A DNA stretch of 64,000 nucleotides from Billgrantia lactosivorans (lineage in GTDB: Bacteria; Pseudomonadota; Gammaproteobacteria; Pseudomonadales; Halomonadaceae): the NCBI RefSeq assembly GCF_003254665.1, contig NZ_QHGY01000001.1, positions 434,001-498,000 on the forward strand. The letters run 5' to 3'. Made by a program: the position numbers and the translations under genes. A model generated the notes under the pieces. It had not been told where the DNA came from. It saw only the letters and a list, made by a program, of their open reading frames with translations, and searched no databases. The stretch's first letter is position 1, and each line of letters begins with the position of its first letter. Positions 44,314 to 55,069 of the stretch are shown one piece after another.

Positions 44314-46185
44314 ATGACGTCACTCGGCGTGGATGTGCTGCGCAGCCTGCGAGAGCACCTGCGGCCGCTGGTGGCGTACCATCTCTTCTTCACCGTGCTC
44401 GCCTCCAGCCTGCTGCTGCCGGGCGTGGCCTGGAGCCTCACCGCGCTGCTGCGGCGCTTCGACCGGCCGGTCGTCACCAATGCCGCCCTGCTCGACCTGT
44501 TGCTCAGCCCGGGCGGCATGCTGTGGCTGCTGGCGGCCATCGGCCTCACCTTCCTGGTGCTCTACCTGCAGCAGGCGGGCATGATCCTGGTGGCGGTCAA
44601 GCGCCGCGACAACCACTACCAGCTGGCCTTCATCGCCCTGTGGCAGACCCTGCGCCGGCTGCCCACCCTGGCCGGACTGGTGGTGCTGCAGGTGGGCACT
44701 CACCTGCTCCTGCTGGTCCCCGTCGCGCTGCTGCTCGGCTGGCTCTACGAGACGATCATCGGCGGGCTCGACCCCTACTACGTGCTGCGCATGCGCCCGC
44801 CCGCTCTGTGGCACTTCCTGGCGACCGCCGCGCCGCTGGCGTTCGCCTGGGCCATCGTCGCGGCCTGGCTCTACGTGCGCTGGATCCTGGCGCTGCCTAT
44901 CGCCACGCTGGAGAACCTGTCGCCGCTCGCCACCCTCAGGCGCAGCCGTGAACTGACCCGGGGCCATCGCGGCAAGGTCGCCGTGGTCGTGATCGCCGTA
45001 CTGCTGGTCATCGTTGCCCTGCCCTTCATGGCCAGCGCGCTGTTCGACCATGTGTTCACCCCCTTGCTGTGGTGGCTGCCGGAGCGCAATGCGATACTGA
45101 TCCCCGCCATGCTGGCCTACGTCACCGGCTACGTGCTGACGACGCTGGCCATCACCTTCATCGGCATCGCGGCGAACTCGCTGCTCTCGGCCTGCCTCTA
45201 CCTGCGCCTGGCCCACCGTGAACCCCGCCCCGCCCCACCCCCGCCCGACGCTCACCCGGGGCGGCTCGCCTGGGGCGTGGAGCTGGCCGTGCTGCTGTTC
45301 GCCCTGGTCCAGGCCTGGTGGATCGTCAACAGCTTCGAGCTGCGCGACGATGTCGCCATCATCGCCCACCGCGGCAGCTCGGTGGCCGCGCCCGAGAATA
45401 CCCTCTCGGCCATCGAGCGGGCGAACGAGGATCGCGCCAACTACGTCGAGATCGACGTGCGCCTGACGGCCGACGGCGAAGTCGTGCTGTTCCATGATCG
45501 CAGCCTGCAACGGCTGGCCGGCGATCCGCGCATCCTGAACGAGATGACCCTCGAGGAACTGCGCCGCTTCGACGTCGGCAGCTGGTTCGGCGACGCCTTC
45601 GTCGGCGAGCGCATCCCCACCCTCGCCGAAGCCTTCGCCGCGGTGCGCGGCAAGAGCGCCCTGATGATCGACATGAAGCCGGACCCGGGGGAGGAAGCTC
45701 CCCTGGTCGATGCCGTGCTCGACGCGCTGCAACAGGAAACCGAGGCGCGACGCGAATGTCTGGCCCACGTGACGCCGGCCCAGGCCGCGCGCTGCGGCAA
45801 CCCGGACGTCAACGGAGAGACGAGGCTGGCGGTGATGTCCGCCAACGTACTGGAGATGATCAAGGAGCGGGAGCCGGACCTGCGCGTCACCCTGCTGGCC
45901 CAGCTGGTGATGCCGGGCACCCTCGACCGGCGCAGTTTCGATGCCCTGGGGCTGCGCCACAACCGCATCACCGACAACGAGATCCGGCTGGCGCGCGAGC
46001 TGGGCTACGAGGTTCACGCCTGGACGGTCAACGACCGGGCGCGCATGTCGCAGATGATCGACCTGGGGGTGGACGCCATCATCACCGACCACCCGGACCG
46101 CCTCGCCGAACTCATTCGGGACCGACGTGAACTGAGCGACGGTGCGATCCTGCTGGTCAAGATGCGCAACTGGCTAAGGCGTTGA
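44314..46185 (+). CDS. membrane-fused glycerophosphodiester phosphodiesterase
   Basis: The 623-residue protein has an N-terminal membrane region of about seven helices (residues 1-335, matching the membrane domain found fused to GDPD enzymes) and a C-terminal GDPD barrel from about residue 348. The catalytic signature is IIAHRGSSVAAPENT followed by YVEIDVRLTADGEVVLFHD, giving the HR, EN-, E-D and H-D residues. It would cleave glycerophosphodiesters from lipid turnover to glycerol-3-phosphate at the membrane. A segment with ARRECLAHVTPAQAARCGNPDV in the barrel is unusual. It converges with ggt. Confidence 0.9.
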   Translation: MTSLGVDVLRSLREHLRPLVAYHLFFTVLASSLLLPGVAWSLTALLRRFDRPVVTNAALLDLLLSPGGMLWLLAAIGLTFLVLYLQQAGMILVAVKRRDNHYQLAFIALWQTLRRLPTLAGLVVLQVGTHLLLLVPVALLLGWLYETIIGGLDPYYVLRMRPPALWHFLATAAPLAFAWAIVAAWLYVRWILALPIATLENLSPLATLRRSRELTRGHRGKVAVVVIAVLLVIVALPFMASALFDHVFTPLLWWLPERNAILIPAMLAYVTGYVLTTLAITFIGIAANSLLSACLYLRLAHREPRPAPPPPDAHPGRLAWGVELAVLLFALVQAWWIVNSFELRDDVAIIAHRGSSVAAPENTLSAIERANEDRANYVEIDVRLTADGEVVLFHDRSLQRLAGDPRILNEMTLEELRRFDVGSWFGDAFVGERIPTLAEAFAAVRGKSALMIDMKPDPGEEAPLVDAVLDALQQETEARRECLAHVTPAQAARCGNPDVNGETRLAVMSANVLEMIKEREPDLRVTLLAQLVMPGTLDRRSFDALGLRHNRITDNEIRLARELGYEVHAWTVNDRARMSQMIDLGVDAIITDHPDRLAELIRDRRELSDGAILLVKMRNWLRR

Positions 46186-46219
46186 TGGCGGCGTCTTGAC
46201 GCTCGCCGCCCGGAGCGCT

Positions 46220-48049
46220 TCAGTCTCCCATCACCACGCCTTCACGACGCGGGTCGGCGCCGCCGAAGAAGCCCTCCTCGGTACGCTGGATCGCCTGCAG
46301 ACCGCTGACCAGTTCGCGCTCGCTGGCCTCGTGGCCGAGTTCGTTGAGGGCGTCGATCACCTCGGCCGGGAAGCGTCCTTCCTCCAGGTAGGCCGCGCCG
46401 CCCAGGGTAATCGCATGCGGCAGGTTGAGCGCCTCCTGGGCATCCAGTCCCCAGTCGAACATCGCCACCAGCGCCTTGGCGGTGTAGTGGATGATGGCGG
46501 CGCCGCCCGGCGAGCCGAGACTGGCGAGCAGCTCGCCGCTGTCGCGGTCGAACACCAGCGTCGGGCTCATGCTGGAGCGCGGCCGCTTGCCGGCCTCGAC
46601 GCGGTTGGCGATCGGCGAACCGTCGGAGTCCAGCGGCCGGAACGAGAAGTCGGTCAGCTCGTTGTTGAGCAGGTAGCCGCCCGGCAGGCCGGTGCCGCCA
46701 TTGGCCATGATACGAGAGCCGAAGGCGGACTCGATGGTCGTGGTCATGGCCACCGCATTGCCCTCCTCGTCGATGATGCTGATGTGGCTGGTGCCGTATT
46801 CGGGCTGGAGTGGCTGGATGGCCCACGCCGTTTCCACTTCGCCGGGGTTGCCCGGCTCGGCGCCGTCGGCCCCCACGCTCTGCTCGCCGATCAGCTCGGC
46901 GCGCTCGGCCAGGTACTCTTCGTCGAGCATGCTGTTCCAGTCGCCGCCCGGGGGGTTGACGAAATCGGGGTCGGCGATGAACTTGTCACGATCGGCGAAG
47001 GCCAGCCGCGACGCCTCGAGGAAGCGGTGCAGCCACTCGGTGCCGGGACGATCCTCCTCCAGCGGCTCGTCCAGCGCGGGCAACTGCTCCATGATGCCGA
47101 GCATCTGCATGATGGTGAGGTGACCCGACGACGGCGGGGGAAAACCGCATACCCGGTACTCCTGCCAGGCGGTGCACAGCGGGTCGCGCTCCTTGGCCAC
47201 GTAGGTGGCCATGTCTTCCAGGCTGATCGCCCCGGGGCGAACCGGATGATCCTGAACCCGGAACACCAGGTCCTCGGCAACCGATCCGGTGTGCAGCGCC
47301 TTGCTGCCGTTCTCGGCGATCTCCCGCAGGATCGCCCCGAGGGCGGGATTCTTCAGGTGGTGGCCTTGCGGCAGCGGTTCGCCCTCCTCGGTGTAGTAGA
47401 AGGTGCTGGCCAGCGGGTCGTCGCGCAGTCTTTCCTCGGCGGCGAGGCTGGCGTGCAGGCGCGGGCTGACCTCGAACCCCTCCTCCGCCAGGCTGATGGC
47501 GGGCGCGAACAGCTGCGCCCAGGGCAGCTTGCCATGCTTTTCGTGAGCCATTTCCAGCATGCGCACGGTCCCCGGCACGCCGACCGAGAGGCCACTGGCC
47601 GCCGCGTCCATGAACTCGAGGGGCTCGCCTTCGCCGTTGAGGAACAGCGACTCGCTGGAGGCACGCGGCGCGGTCTCGCGGCCGTCATAGGCCTTCACCT
47701 CGCTGCCGTCGTAGTGCACCAGGAAGGCACCGCCGCCGATCCCGCTCGACTGGGGTTCCACCAGCGTCAGGACCATCTGCACGGCAATGGCGGCATCGAC
47801 TGCCGAACCGCCCGCCTGGAGGACCTGGTAGCCGGCATCGGTGGCCAGCGGGTTGGCCGCCGCCACGGCGAAGCTCTCGGTGCTCCAGCCCGGCTTTTCG
47901 TTGTAGCCGGACGCCGCCTCCGGCTCGATGGCCGGGGCTTCGTACTGAAAGGCCGCCTCGGAAGTCGCCAGCAGCGGCGTGCCCAGCAGGCAAGCTGAGG
48001 TAACGGTGACTAACCAGTATCGACCCAAGGAAACTGATCGGAAGTCCAT
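46220..48049 (-). CDS. ggt: gamma-glutamyltransferase
   Basis: The 609-residue Ntn-hydrolase precursor has a signal peptide (hydrophobic WLVTVTSACLLGTPLLAT, residues 12-29), so it acts in the periplasm. The autocatalytic cleavage and nucleophile threonine lies in the YGTSHIS motif near residue 420, with downstream MTTTIESAFGSR and GGYLLNNELTDFS, typical of GGT. It hydrolyses glutathione and other gamma-glutamyl compounds. ATG 48049 follows GAGGGGCCTCTCA and gives the best signal peptide; an ATG 14 codons earlier is less likely. Confidence 0.92.
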   Translation of the reverse strand: MDFRSVSLGRYWLVTVTSACLLGTPLLATSEAAFQYEAPAIEPEAASGYNEKPGWSTESFAVAAANPLATDAGYQVLQAGGSAVDAAIAVQMVLTLVEPQSSGIGGGAFLVHYDGSEVKAYDGRETAPRASSESLFLNGEGEPLEFMDAAASGLSVGVPGTVRMLEMAHEKHGKLPWAQLFAPAISLAEEGFEVSPRLHASLAAEERLRDDPLASTFYYTEEGEPLPQGHHLKNPALGAILREIAENGSKALHTGSVAEDLVFRVQDHPVRPGAISLEDMATYVAKERDPLCTAWQEYRVCGFPPPSSGHLTIMQMLGIMEQLPALDEPLEEDRPGTEWLHRFLEASRLAFADRDKFIADPDFVNPPGGDWNSMLDEEYLAERAELIGEQSVGADGAEPGNPGEVETAWAIQPLQPEYGTSHISIIDEEGNAVAMTTTIESAFGSRIMANGGTGLPGGYLLNNELTDFSFRPLDSDGSPIANRVEAGKRPRSSMSPTLVFDRDSGELLASLGSPGGAAIIHYTAKALVAMFDWGLDAQEALNLPHAITLGGAAYLEEGRFPAEVIDALNELGHEASERELVSGLQAIQRTEEGFFGGADPRREGVVMGD

Positions 48050-48096
48050 TGAGAGGCCCCTCGGTAACTCCATGTAAGAGCTGTACAGCATAGGCG

Positions 48097-48129
48097 AAAA
48101 AAAGCCCGATTGAGAGTCATCAATCGGGC
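48097..48129 (-). terminator. rho-independent terminator of ppsA
   Basis: On the minus strand, GCCCGATTGA (plus 48129-48120) pairs with TCAATCGGGC (plus 48113-48104) around six bases, and seven T follow (plus 48103-48097). It begins 26 bp after the ppsA stop and separates ppsA from ggt, both on the minus strand. Confidence 0.85.
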
Positions 48130-48155
48130 AAGTTTGTAATGTTAAGCGGAATTAA

Positions 48156-50528
48156 CTACCCCAGGGTCTCCCCCGCCAGCATGAACCAGGTCTCGAGCAC
48201 CGCGTCTGGGTTGAGCGACACGGAATCGATGCCCTGCTCCATTAGCCATTTGGCCAGGTCGGGGTGGTCGGACGGCCCCTGGCCACAGATGCCGACGTAC
48301 TTGCCCTTGGCCTTGCACGCCTGGATGGCCATGGCCAGCAGGCGCTTGACCGCCGGGTTACGCTCGTCGAAGAGGTGCGCCACGATGCCCGAGTCGCGAT
48401 CCAGGCCCAGCGTCAACTGGGTCAGGTCGTTGGAACCGATCGAGAAGCCGTCGAAGTGCTCGAGGAACTCATCGGCGAGCAGCGCGTTGGCCGGCAGCTC
48501 GCACATCATGATCACCTTGAGCCCGTTGTCGCCCCGCTTGAGCCCATTGGCGGCCATCAGTTCCACCACCTCGCGGGCCTCCTCGGTGGTGCGCACGAAG
48601 GGCACCATGATCTCGACGTTGTCGAGCCCCATCTCGTCGCGCACGCGCTTGAGCGCCTTGCACTCCAGCTCGAAGCAGGGGCGGAAGGCATCCGAGATGT
48701 AGCGCGAGGCGCCGCGGAAGCCGAGCATGGGGTTCTCCTCGCCCGGCTCGTAGAGCTTGCCGCCGATCAGGTTCTCATATTCGTTCGACTTGAAGTCGGA
48801 GAGGCGCACGATCACCCGCTGCGGATGAAACGCCGCCGCCAGGGTGGAGATGCCCTCGACCAGCTTGTCGACGTAGAAGTCCACGGGGCTGGCATAGCCG
48901 GCGGTACGCAGGTTGATGGTCTGTTGCAGCTCCAGCGGCAGGGTGTCGTACTCGAGCAGGGCCTTGGGGTGCACGCCGATCATGCGGTTGATGATGAATT
49001 CCAGGCGCGCCAGGCCGACGCCGGCATGCGGCAGGCTGGCGAAGCTGAAGGCGCGATCCGGGTTGCCCACGTTCATCATGATCTTGAACGGGATCTCGGG
49101 CATCGCGTCGACGCTGGTGACGCGACGGTCGTAGTCCAGCAGGCCCTCGTAGACGTGGCCGGTATCGCCCTCGGCGCAGGAGACGGTGACGTCGCGGCCT
49201 TCCTCGAGGATCTCGGTGGCATCGCCGCAGCCGACCACGGCGGGAATGCCCAGCTCGCGGGCGATGATCGCCGCGTGGCAGGTACGGCCGCCGCGGTTGG
49301 TGACGATCGCCGAGGCGCGCTTCATGATCGGCTCCCAGTCGGGGTCGGTCATGTCGGTGACCAGCACGTCGCCGGCGTTGACCTTGTCCATCTCCTCGGG
49401 AGTGAAGACGATCTTCACCGCGCCGCGGCCGATGCGCTGGCCGATGGCGCGGCCGCTCACCAGGGTGCGCCCCTTCTCCCGCAGGTGGAAACGCTCGAGC
49501 TTGCCGCCCTCCTGCTGGGAGACCACCGTCTCCGGGCGGGCCTGGACGATGTAGAGCTCGCCGTCGTCGCCGTCCAGCGCCCACTCGATGTCCATCGGTC
49601 GGCCGTAGTGCTGCTCGATGGTGACCGCCTGGCGTGCCAGCGCCATGACCTGGTCGTCGCCGATGCAGAACCGCGCACGATCCTTGAGCGGTACGTCGAC
49701 GGTGGCGACCGACTTGCCGGCGCTGGCGTCGTCGCCGTAGACCATCTTGATCAGCTTGGAACCGAGGTTGCGACGCAGCACCGCCGGCCGGCCGGCCGCC
49801 AGGGTGGGCTTGTGGACATAGAACTCGTCGGGGTTGACCGAACCCTGGACCACCGTCTCGCCGAGGCCCCAGGAGGCGGTGACGAACACCGCCTCGCGAT
49901 AGCCCGATTCGGTATCGAGGGTGAACATCACCCCCGAGGCGCCGGTCTCGGAGCGCACCATCTTCTGGATACCCGCCGACAGCGCAACGTTCTCGTGGGC
50001 GTAGCCGCGATGCACGCGATAGGAGATGGCACGGTCGTTGAACAGCGAGGCGAATACCTCGTGCACGGCACGCTTGACGTTGTCGAAGCCCTCGATGTTG
50101 AGAAAGGTCTCCTGCTGGCCGGCGAAGGAGGCGTCGGGCAGGTCCTCGGCGGTGGCCGAGCTGCGCACCGCCACCTTGAGGCTGGGGTGCCGGCTGGCGA
50201 GTTCGTCGTAGGCCGTGCGCAGGTGCGCCTCGAAGGTCGGCGGCAACGGGGTGTCGATCACCCACTGGCGAATTTCGGCGCCGACGCGAGAGAGCTCGGC
50301 GACATCGTCGACATCGAGCCGTGCCAGCGCCTGGTTGATGCGCTCGTTGAGACCCTCGTGGGCCAGGAATTCGCGGTAGGCATGGGCAGTGGTGGCAAAA
50401 CCGCCGGGGACGGTGACGCCGGCGCCCGACAGGTTGGAGATCATCTCGCCGAGCGAGGCGTTCTTGCCGCCTACCCGCTCCACGTCATCCATGCCGAGCT
50501 GATCGAACCACAGGATGTAGTCTTCCAC
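48156..50528 (-). CDS. ppsA: phosphoenolpyruvate synthase
   Basis: The 790-residue enzyme converts pyruvate and ATP to PEP, AMP and phosphate. Domains in order: N-terminal ATP-binding ([11 protein letters not shown], then [21 protein letters not shown]), the phosphohistidine domain with [14 protein letters not shown] (His near 422), and the C-terminal PEP/pyruvate barrel with the late [10 protein letters not shown] motif bearing the acid cysteine. Length matches the family. It is divergent from ppsR, its regulator, over 247 bp, and ends in a strong terminator. Confidence 0.95.
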   Translation of the reverse strand: MEDYILWFDQLGMDDVERVGGKNASLGEMISNLSGAGVTVPGGFATTAHAYREFLAHEGLNERINQALARLDVDDVAELSRVGAEIRQWVIDTPLPPTFEAHLRTAYDELASRHPSLKVAVRSSATAEDLPDASFAGQQETFLNIEGFDNVKRAVHEVFASLFNDRAISYRVHRGYAHENVALSAGIQKMVRSETGASGVMFTLDTESGYREAVFVTASWGLGETVVQGSVNPDEFYVHKPTLAAGRPAVLRRNLGSKLIKMVYGDDASAGKSVATVDVPLKDRARFCIGDDQVMALARQAVTIEQHYGRPMDIEWALDGDDGELYIVQARPETVVSQQEGGKLERFHLREKGRTLVSGRAIGQRIGRGAVKIVFTPEEMDKVNAGDVLVTDMTDPDWEPIMKRASAIVTNRGGRTCHAAIIARELGIPAVVGCGDATEILEEGRDVTVSCAEGDTGHVYEGLLDYDRRVTSVDAMPEIPFKIMMNVGNPDRAFSFASLPHAGVGLARLEFIINRMIGVHPKALLEYDTLPLELQQTINLRTAGYASPVDFYVDKLVEGISTLAAAFHPQRVIVRLSDFKSNEYENLIGGKLYEPGEENPMLGFRGASRYISDAFRPCFELECKALKRVRDEMGLDNVEIMVPFVRTTEEAREVVELMAANGLKRGDNGLKVIMMCELPANALLADEFLEHFDGFSIGSNDLTQLTLGLDRDSGIVAHLFDERNPAVKRLLAMAIQACKAKGKYVGICGQGPSDHPDLAKWLMEQGIDSVSLNPDAVLETWFMLAGETLG

Positions 50529-50775
50529 ATAACCCCCTTATGTCTTCGTTGCCTAGGCTTCAGGCGAAAATCGCAATGCTGCCCACCTTAAACAGAAGCG
50601 GCCATATTCGCCATTGGTCTAACATCGAAGTCACTGGAGGTTTTTTACAACAACGCGGCGATTTTCGCCCTTCCTGTAGTCAGGGTGCGCCGGAGGCAGG
50701 CGGAACGATGCCTTGCCGCCGGCGCCACGAGCCCCGACAATGGGGCTCCGAACCCCCACGGATACCGCCGACGCC

Positions 50776-51609
50776 ATGTCCCGCACCGCCTTCTTCATTT
50801 CCGACGGCACCGGCATCACCGCCGAAAGCCTGGGCCGCAGCCTGCTGGCGCAGTTCGAGAACGTCGACTTGCGCATGCTGACCAAGCCCTACATCGACAC
50901 CATCGACAAGGCACGCACCCTGGTCGAGATCATCACGGACAGCGCGGCACGCGATGGCGAGGAACCGATCATCATCGACACCATCGTCGACGAGTCGATT
51001 CGCGAAGTGATACGCAGTGCCCCGGGCTTCAAGATCGACATCTTCTCGACCTTCCTCAAGCCGCTGGAAAAGGAGCTCGGCACCCACTCGAGCTATACCG
51101 TCGGCCGCACCCACTCGATCGGCCAGGACGAGGTCTACATGGACCGCATCCACTCGGTGCATTTCGCCCTGGACAACGATGACGGTGCGCGCACCCACCA
51201 GTACCATCAGGCCGACGTGATCCTGGTCGGGGTGTCGCGCTGCGGCAAGACGCCGACCTCGCTCTACCTGGCGCTGCAGTTCGGCATCCGCGCCGCCAAC
51301 TACCCGCTCACCGAGGACGACCTCGACGAGGACGGCAGCCTCAAGCTGCCGCGCGCCCTGGCCCAGCACCGCCACAAGCTGTTCGGCCTGACCATCGACC
51401 CGCGCCGGCTGGCGGCCATTCGCCACGAGCGGCGGCCCAACAGCCGCTACAGCTCGCTGGACCAGTGCACCCAGGAAGTCGAGCAGGCCGAGGGGCTCTA
51501 CCGCCAGATGCATATCCCCTACATCGACACCACGCGCTTCTCGATCGAGGAGATCTCGACCCGCATGATCGCCGAGACGGGGCTGACGCGGCGTTTCTCG
51601 CCGCGCTGA
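50776..51609 (+). CDS. ppsR: PpsR, PEP synthase kinase/pyrophosphorylase
   Basis: The 277-residue bifunctional regulator inactivates PpsA by ADP-dependent phosphorylation of a threonine near the catalytic histidine and reactivates it by phosphate-dependent pyrophosphorolysis. The N-terminus [12 protein letters not shown] and the P-loop [11 protein letters not shown] (near residue 155) are diagnostic of the DUF299 family. Start at 50776 ([11 protein letters not shown]) by family alignment; the frame opens 63 bases earlier. Divergence from ppsA is the usual arrangement. Confidence 0.94.
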   Translation: MSRTAFFISDGTGITAESLGRSLLAQFENVDLRMLTKPYIDTIDKARTLVEIITDSAARDGEEPIIIDTIVDESIREVIRSAPGFKIDIFSTFLKPLEKELGTHSSYTVGRTHSIGQDEVYMDRIHSVHFALDNDDGARTHQYHQADVILVGVSRCGKTPTSLYLALQFGIRAANYPLTEDDLDEDGSLKLPRALAQHRHKLFGLTIDPRRLAAIRHERRPNSRYSSLDQCTQEVEQAEGLYRQMHIPYIDTTRFSIEEISTRMIAETGLTRRFSPR

Positions 51610-51624
51610 CGAGAGAGCCACGCC

Positions 51625-52434
51625 ATGCTCAAGCGGCTCGCGGGCGTGCTGATCCTGGTATCGCTGCTGGCCGGCGGGCCTCTCTACATGTGGGGTTTCG
51701 GGGGTATCGACATCCACGGCGACTGGCGCAGCGCCGACCGCAGCAGTATGGGACTGGCGCCCGACCCGAGCCGGACCCAGGAAGCGGTGGTCCAGGTCTA
51801 CTCGGCCCGGGCCTTCAACTGGCGCGGTATCTTTGCCGTCCACGCCTGGGTGGCCACCAAGCCGGAAGGAGCCGCAAGCTATACGCTGCATCAGGTGACG
51901 GGCTGGGGACGTCCCGCGCTCTCCTCGCGCCGCGGCACGCCCGACCGCGCCTGGTTCGGCAGCTCGCCCACCCTGCATGCCACACTCTGCGGCAGCACGG
52001 CCGAGCGCGCCATCGCGCGCATCGAAACCCTGCTGCCGGACTACCCCTATCGCGACCGTTACCGCGCCTGGCCAGGACCCAACAGCAACACCTTCGTGGC
52101 CTGGCTGATCCGCGAGGTGCCCGAGCTGGACGTGGCCCTGCCTTCCAGCGCCATCGGCAAGGACTACCTGGCCGAGGGAGTTTTCGCCCCTACCCCGAGC
52201 GGCACGGGAGTCCAGTTTTCGCTGGCCGGCGTGCTGGGTGCTGCCATCGGTTGGCGAGAGGGGGTCGAGCTCAATCTCGCCGGCCTGGTAGTGGGCCTCG
52301 AACCTGCGGCACTCGGTGTCAAGCTGCCCGGTGTCGGTACCCTGGGCCTGCTGTCTTCCGCCCACGGCCTGGGCACGGAGCAGTGCCCGCCCCCCCGCGG
52401 CCGAATGAGCCTAGCGCACGTGCCGGTAGGCTAG
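51625..52434 (+). CDS. DUF3750 family membrane-anchored protein
   Basis: The 269-residue protein has an N-terminal hydrophobic segment (residues 5-22), a likely signal anchor, and a periplasmic or membrane-proximal domain. WRGIFAVHAWVATKP near 71-85 and the later GPNSNTFVAWLIREVPEL region match DUF3750, an uncharacterised family. The NTFVAW stretch resembles substrate or lipid-binding loops in NlpC-like folds, but that is a guess. It starts 15 bp after ppsR. Its TAG stop shares the bases CTAG with the stop of the convergent CoA-transferase. Confidence 0.75.
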   Translation: MLKRLAGVLILVSLLAGGPLYMWGFGGIDIHGDWRSADRSSMGLAPDPSRTQEAVVQVYSARAFNWRGIFAVHAWVATKPEGAASYTLHQVTGWGRPALSSRRGTPDRAWFGSSPTLHATLCGSTAERAIARIETLLPDYPYRDRYRAWPGPNSNTFVAWLIREVPELDVALPSSAIGKDYLAEGVFAPTPSGTGVQFSLAGVLGAAIGWREGVELNLAGLVVGLEPAALGVKLPGVGTLGLLSSAHGLGTEQCPPPRGRMSLAHVPVG

Positions 52435-53636
52435 CGCACGATGCCCTCGCGCCGCAGCCGCGCGATGTCGTCCTCGGTCAGGCCCATCTCGGCGAGTATC
52501 GCGTCGCTGTCCTGGCCCAGCCGGGGCGGCGCCATTTCGCTGACGACGGACTCGCCGTCGAAGCGCAGCGGACAGGCCACCTGGGGCACCTCGAGCTGGC
52601 CGCGCCTGAGCGTTCGCCGCATGCCACGGTGCTTCACCTGCGGGTCGTCGAAGACCTCGGCGATGGTGTTGATCGGCCCGGCGGGAATGCCGCGCGCCTC
52701 GAACTGGGCCAGCCACGCATCGCGGCCGCGGGTCATCAGGATCGCCTGGATGCGCGGCACCAGTTCCTCGCGGCTGCCCACCCGCGCGGCATTGGTGGCA
52801 TAGGCTGGCTCATCGGCCCACTCGGGATGGCCCAGCAGTTCGGCCAGGCGGGCGAACTGGCCGTCGTTGCCCACGGTGAGCACCAGGTGACCGTCGGCAC
52901 AGGCGAAGGCCTGGTACGGCACGATGTTGGGATGGGCGTTGCCGTGGCGCTCGGGCGAGACACCGCTGACCAGGGCGTTGAGCGCCTGGTTGGCGAGCGC
53001 GGCCACCTGCACGTCGAGCAGCGCCACGTCGACGTGCCGCCCCTCCCCGGTGCGCTCGCGCTCGTGCAGCGCGGAAAGCACGCCGATGGTGGCGTAGAGC
53101 CCGGTCATCACGTCGGTGATCGCCACGCCGGTCTTCATCGGCATGCCATCGGGCTCGCCGCCGATGCTCATCAGCCCGCCCATGGCCTGGATCATGAAGT
53201 CGTAGCCGGCACGATGGGCATAGGGGCCGTCCTGGCCGAAGCCGGTGATCGAGCAGCCGATCAGCCGCGGGTTGAGCGCCTTGAGGCTGGCGTAGTCGAG
53301 GCCGTACTTGGCCAGGCCGCCGACCTTGAAGTTCTCCAGCACGATGTCGGCGCCCACCGCGAGCCGGCGAACCAGCGCCTGGCCCCTGTCGCTAGCGATA
53401 TCCACCGCCAGCGACTGCTTGCCGCGGTTGGCGCACAGGAAATAGGCCGCCATGCGCTCGACCTCATCCTCGGCGGCCAGCCAAGGAGGCCCCCAGCCGC
53501 GGGTGTCGTCGCCGCGCTCGGGGTGCTCGATCTTGATCACGCGCGCCCCGAGGTCGGCGAGCAGTTGGCCGGCCCATGGGCCGGCCAACACACGCGACAT
53601 GTCGAGCACCGTGATGCCTTCCAGCGGTCGACTCAT
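52431..53636 (-). CDS. class III CoA-transferase, probably succinyl-CoA:glutarate type
   Basis: The 401-residue CaiB/BaiF-family enzyme shows LEGITVLDMSRVLAGPWAGQLLADLGA, ERGDDTRGWGPP and the catalytic Asp in the VAALANQALNAL-preceding VDVALLDVQ segment near residue 179. It lies 168 bp downstream of glutaryl-CoA dehydrogenase on the same strand, the usual pairing of the lysine/glutarate route, so activation of glutarate with succinyl-CoA is the likely reaction. AAGGAG before ATG 53636 fixes the start. It ends on overlapping stop codons with the convergent DUF3750 gene. Confidence 0.85.
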   Translation of the reverse strand: MSRPLEGITVLDMSRVLAGPWAGQLLADLGARVIKIEHPERGDDTRGWGPPWLAAEDEVERMAAYFLCANRGKQSLAVDIASDRGQALVRRLAVGADIVLENFKVGGLAKYGLDYASLKALNPRLIGCSITGFGQDGPYAHRAGYDFMIQAMGGLMSIGGEPDGMPMKTGVAITDVMTGLYATIGVLSALHERERTGEGRHVDVALLDVQVAALANQALNALVSGVSPERHGNAHPNIVPYQAFACADGHLVLTVGNDGQFARLAELLGHPEWADEPAYATNAARVGSREELVPRIQAILMTRGRDAWLAQFEARGIPAGPINTIAEVFDDPQVKHRGMRRTLRRGQLEVPQVACPLRFDGESVVSEMAPPRLGQDSDAILAEMGLTEDDIARLRREGIVR

Positions 53637-53804
53637 CTTGACTCCTTCCACACTCGTCGCTGCGGTGGGCAAGCCCCGAAGTGTCGGACCATCGAGGAGG
53701 CGCTGTGAATACTTCCCTGTACGCTACCGATGCCATCCATCGGACCTCCTCTTCGACTTCCCCCCGGCGCTCCTCGTCAGAGGTAGCGTTTGGAGCTTGG
53801 CGAA

Positions 53805-54986
<1,182 letters not shown>

Positions 54987-55006
54987 GGCGGACTCCTGAA
55001 GAAATT

Positions 55007-55029
55007 TCTACATTTTATACAAATGTAGA
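55007..55029. promoter_or_regulatory. 9-bp inverted repeat overlapping the gcdH promoter
   Basis: TCTACATTT (55007-55015) and AAATGTAGA (55021-55029) are perfect reverse complements around TATAC. On the minus strand the centre reads GTATAAAAT, a plausible -10 box, 20-40 bp before the gcdH start. A repressor bound here would block the promoter. The controlling protein is not encoded next to it. Confidence 0.5.
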
Positions 55030-55069
55030 CCAAACAGGACGCACTGCCAACCCCCGCCGTGCTTTTTTC

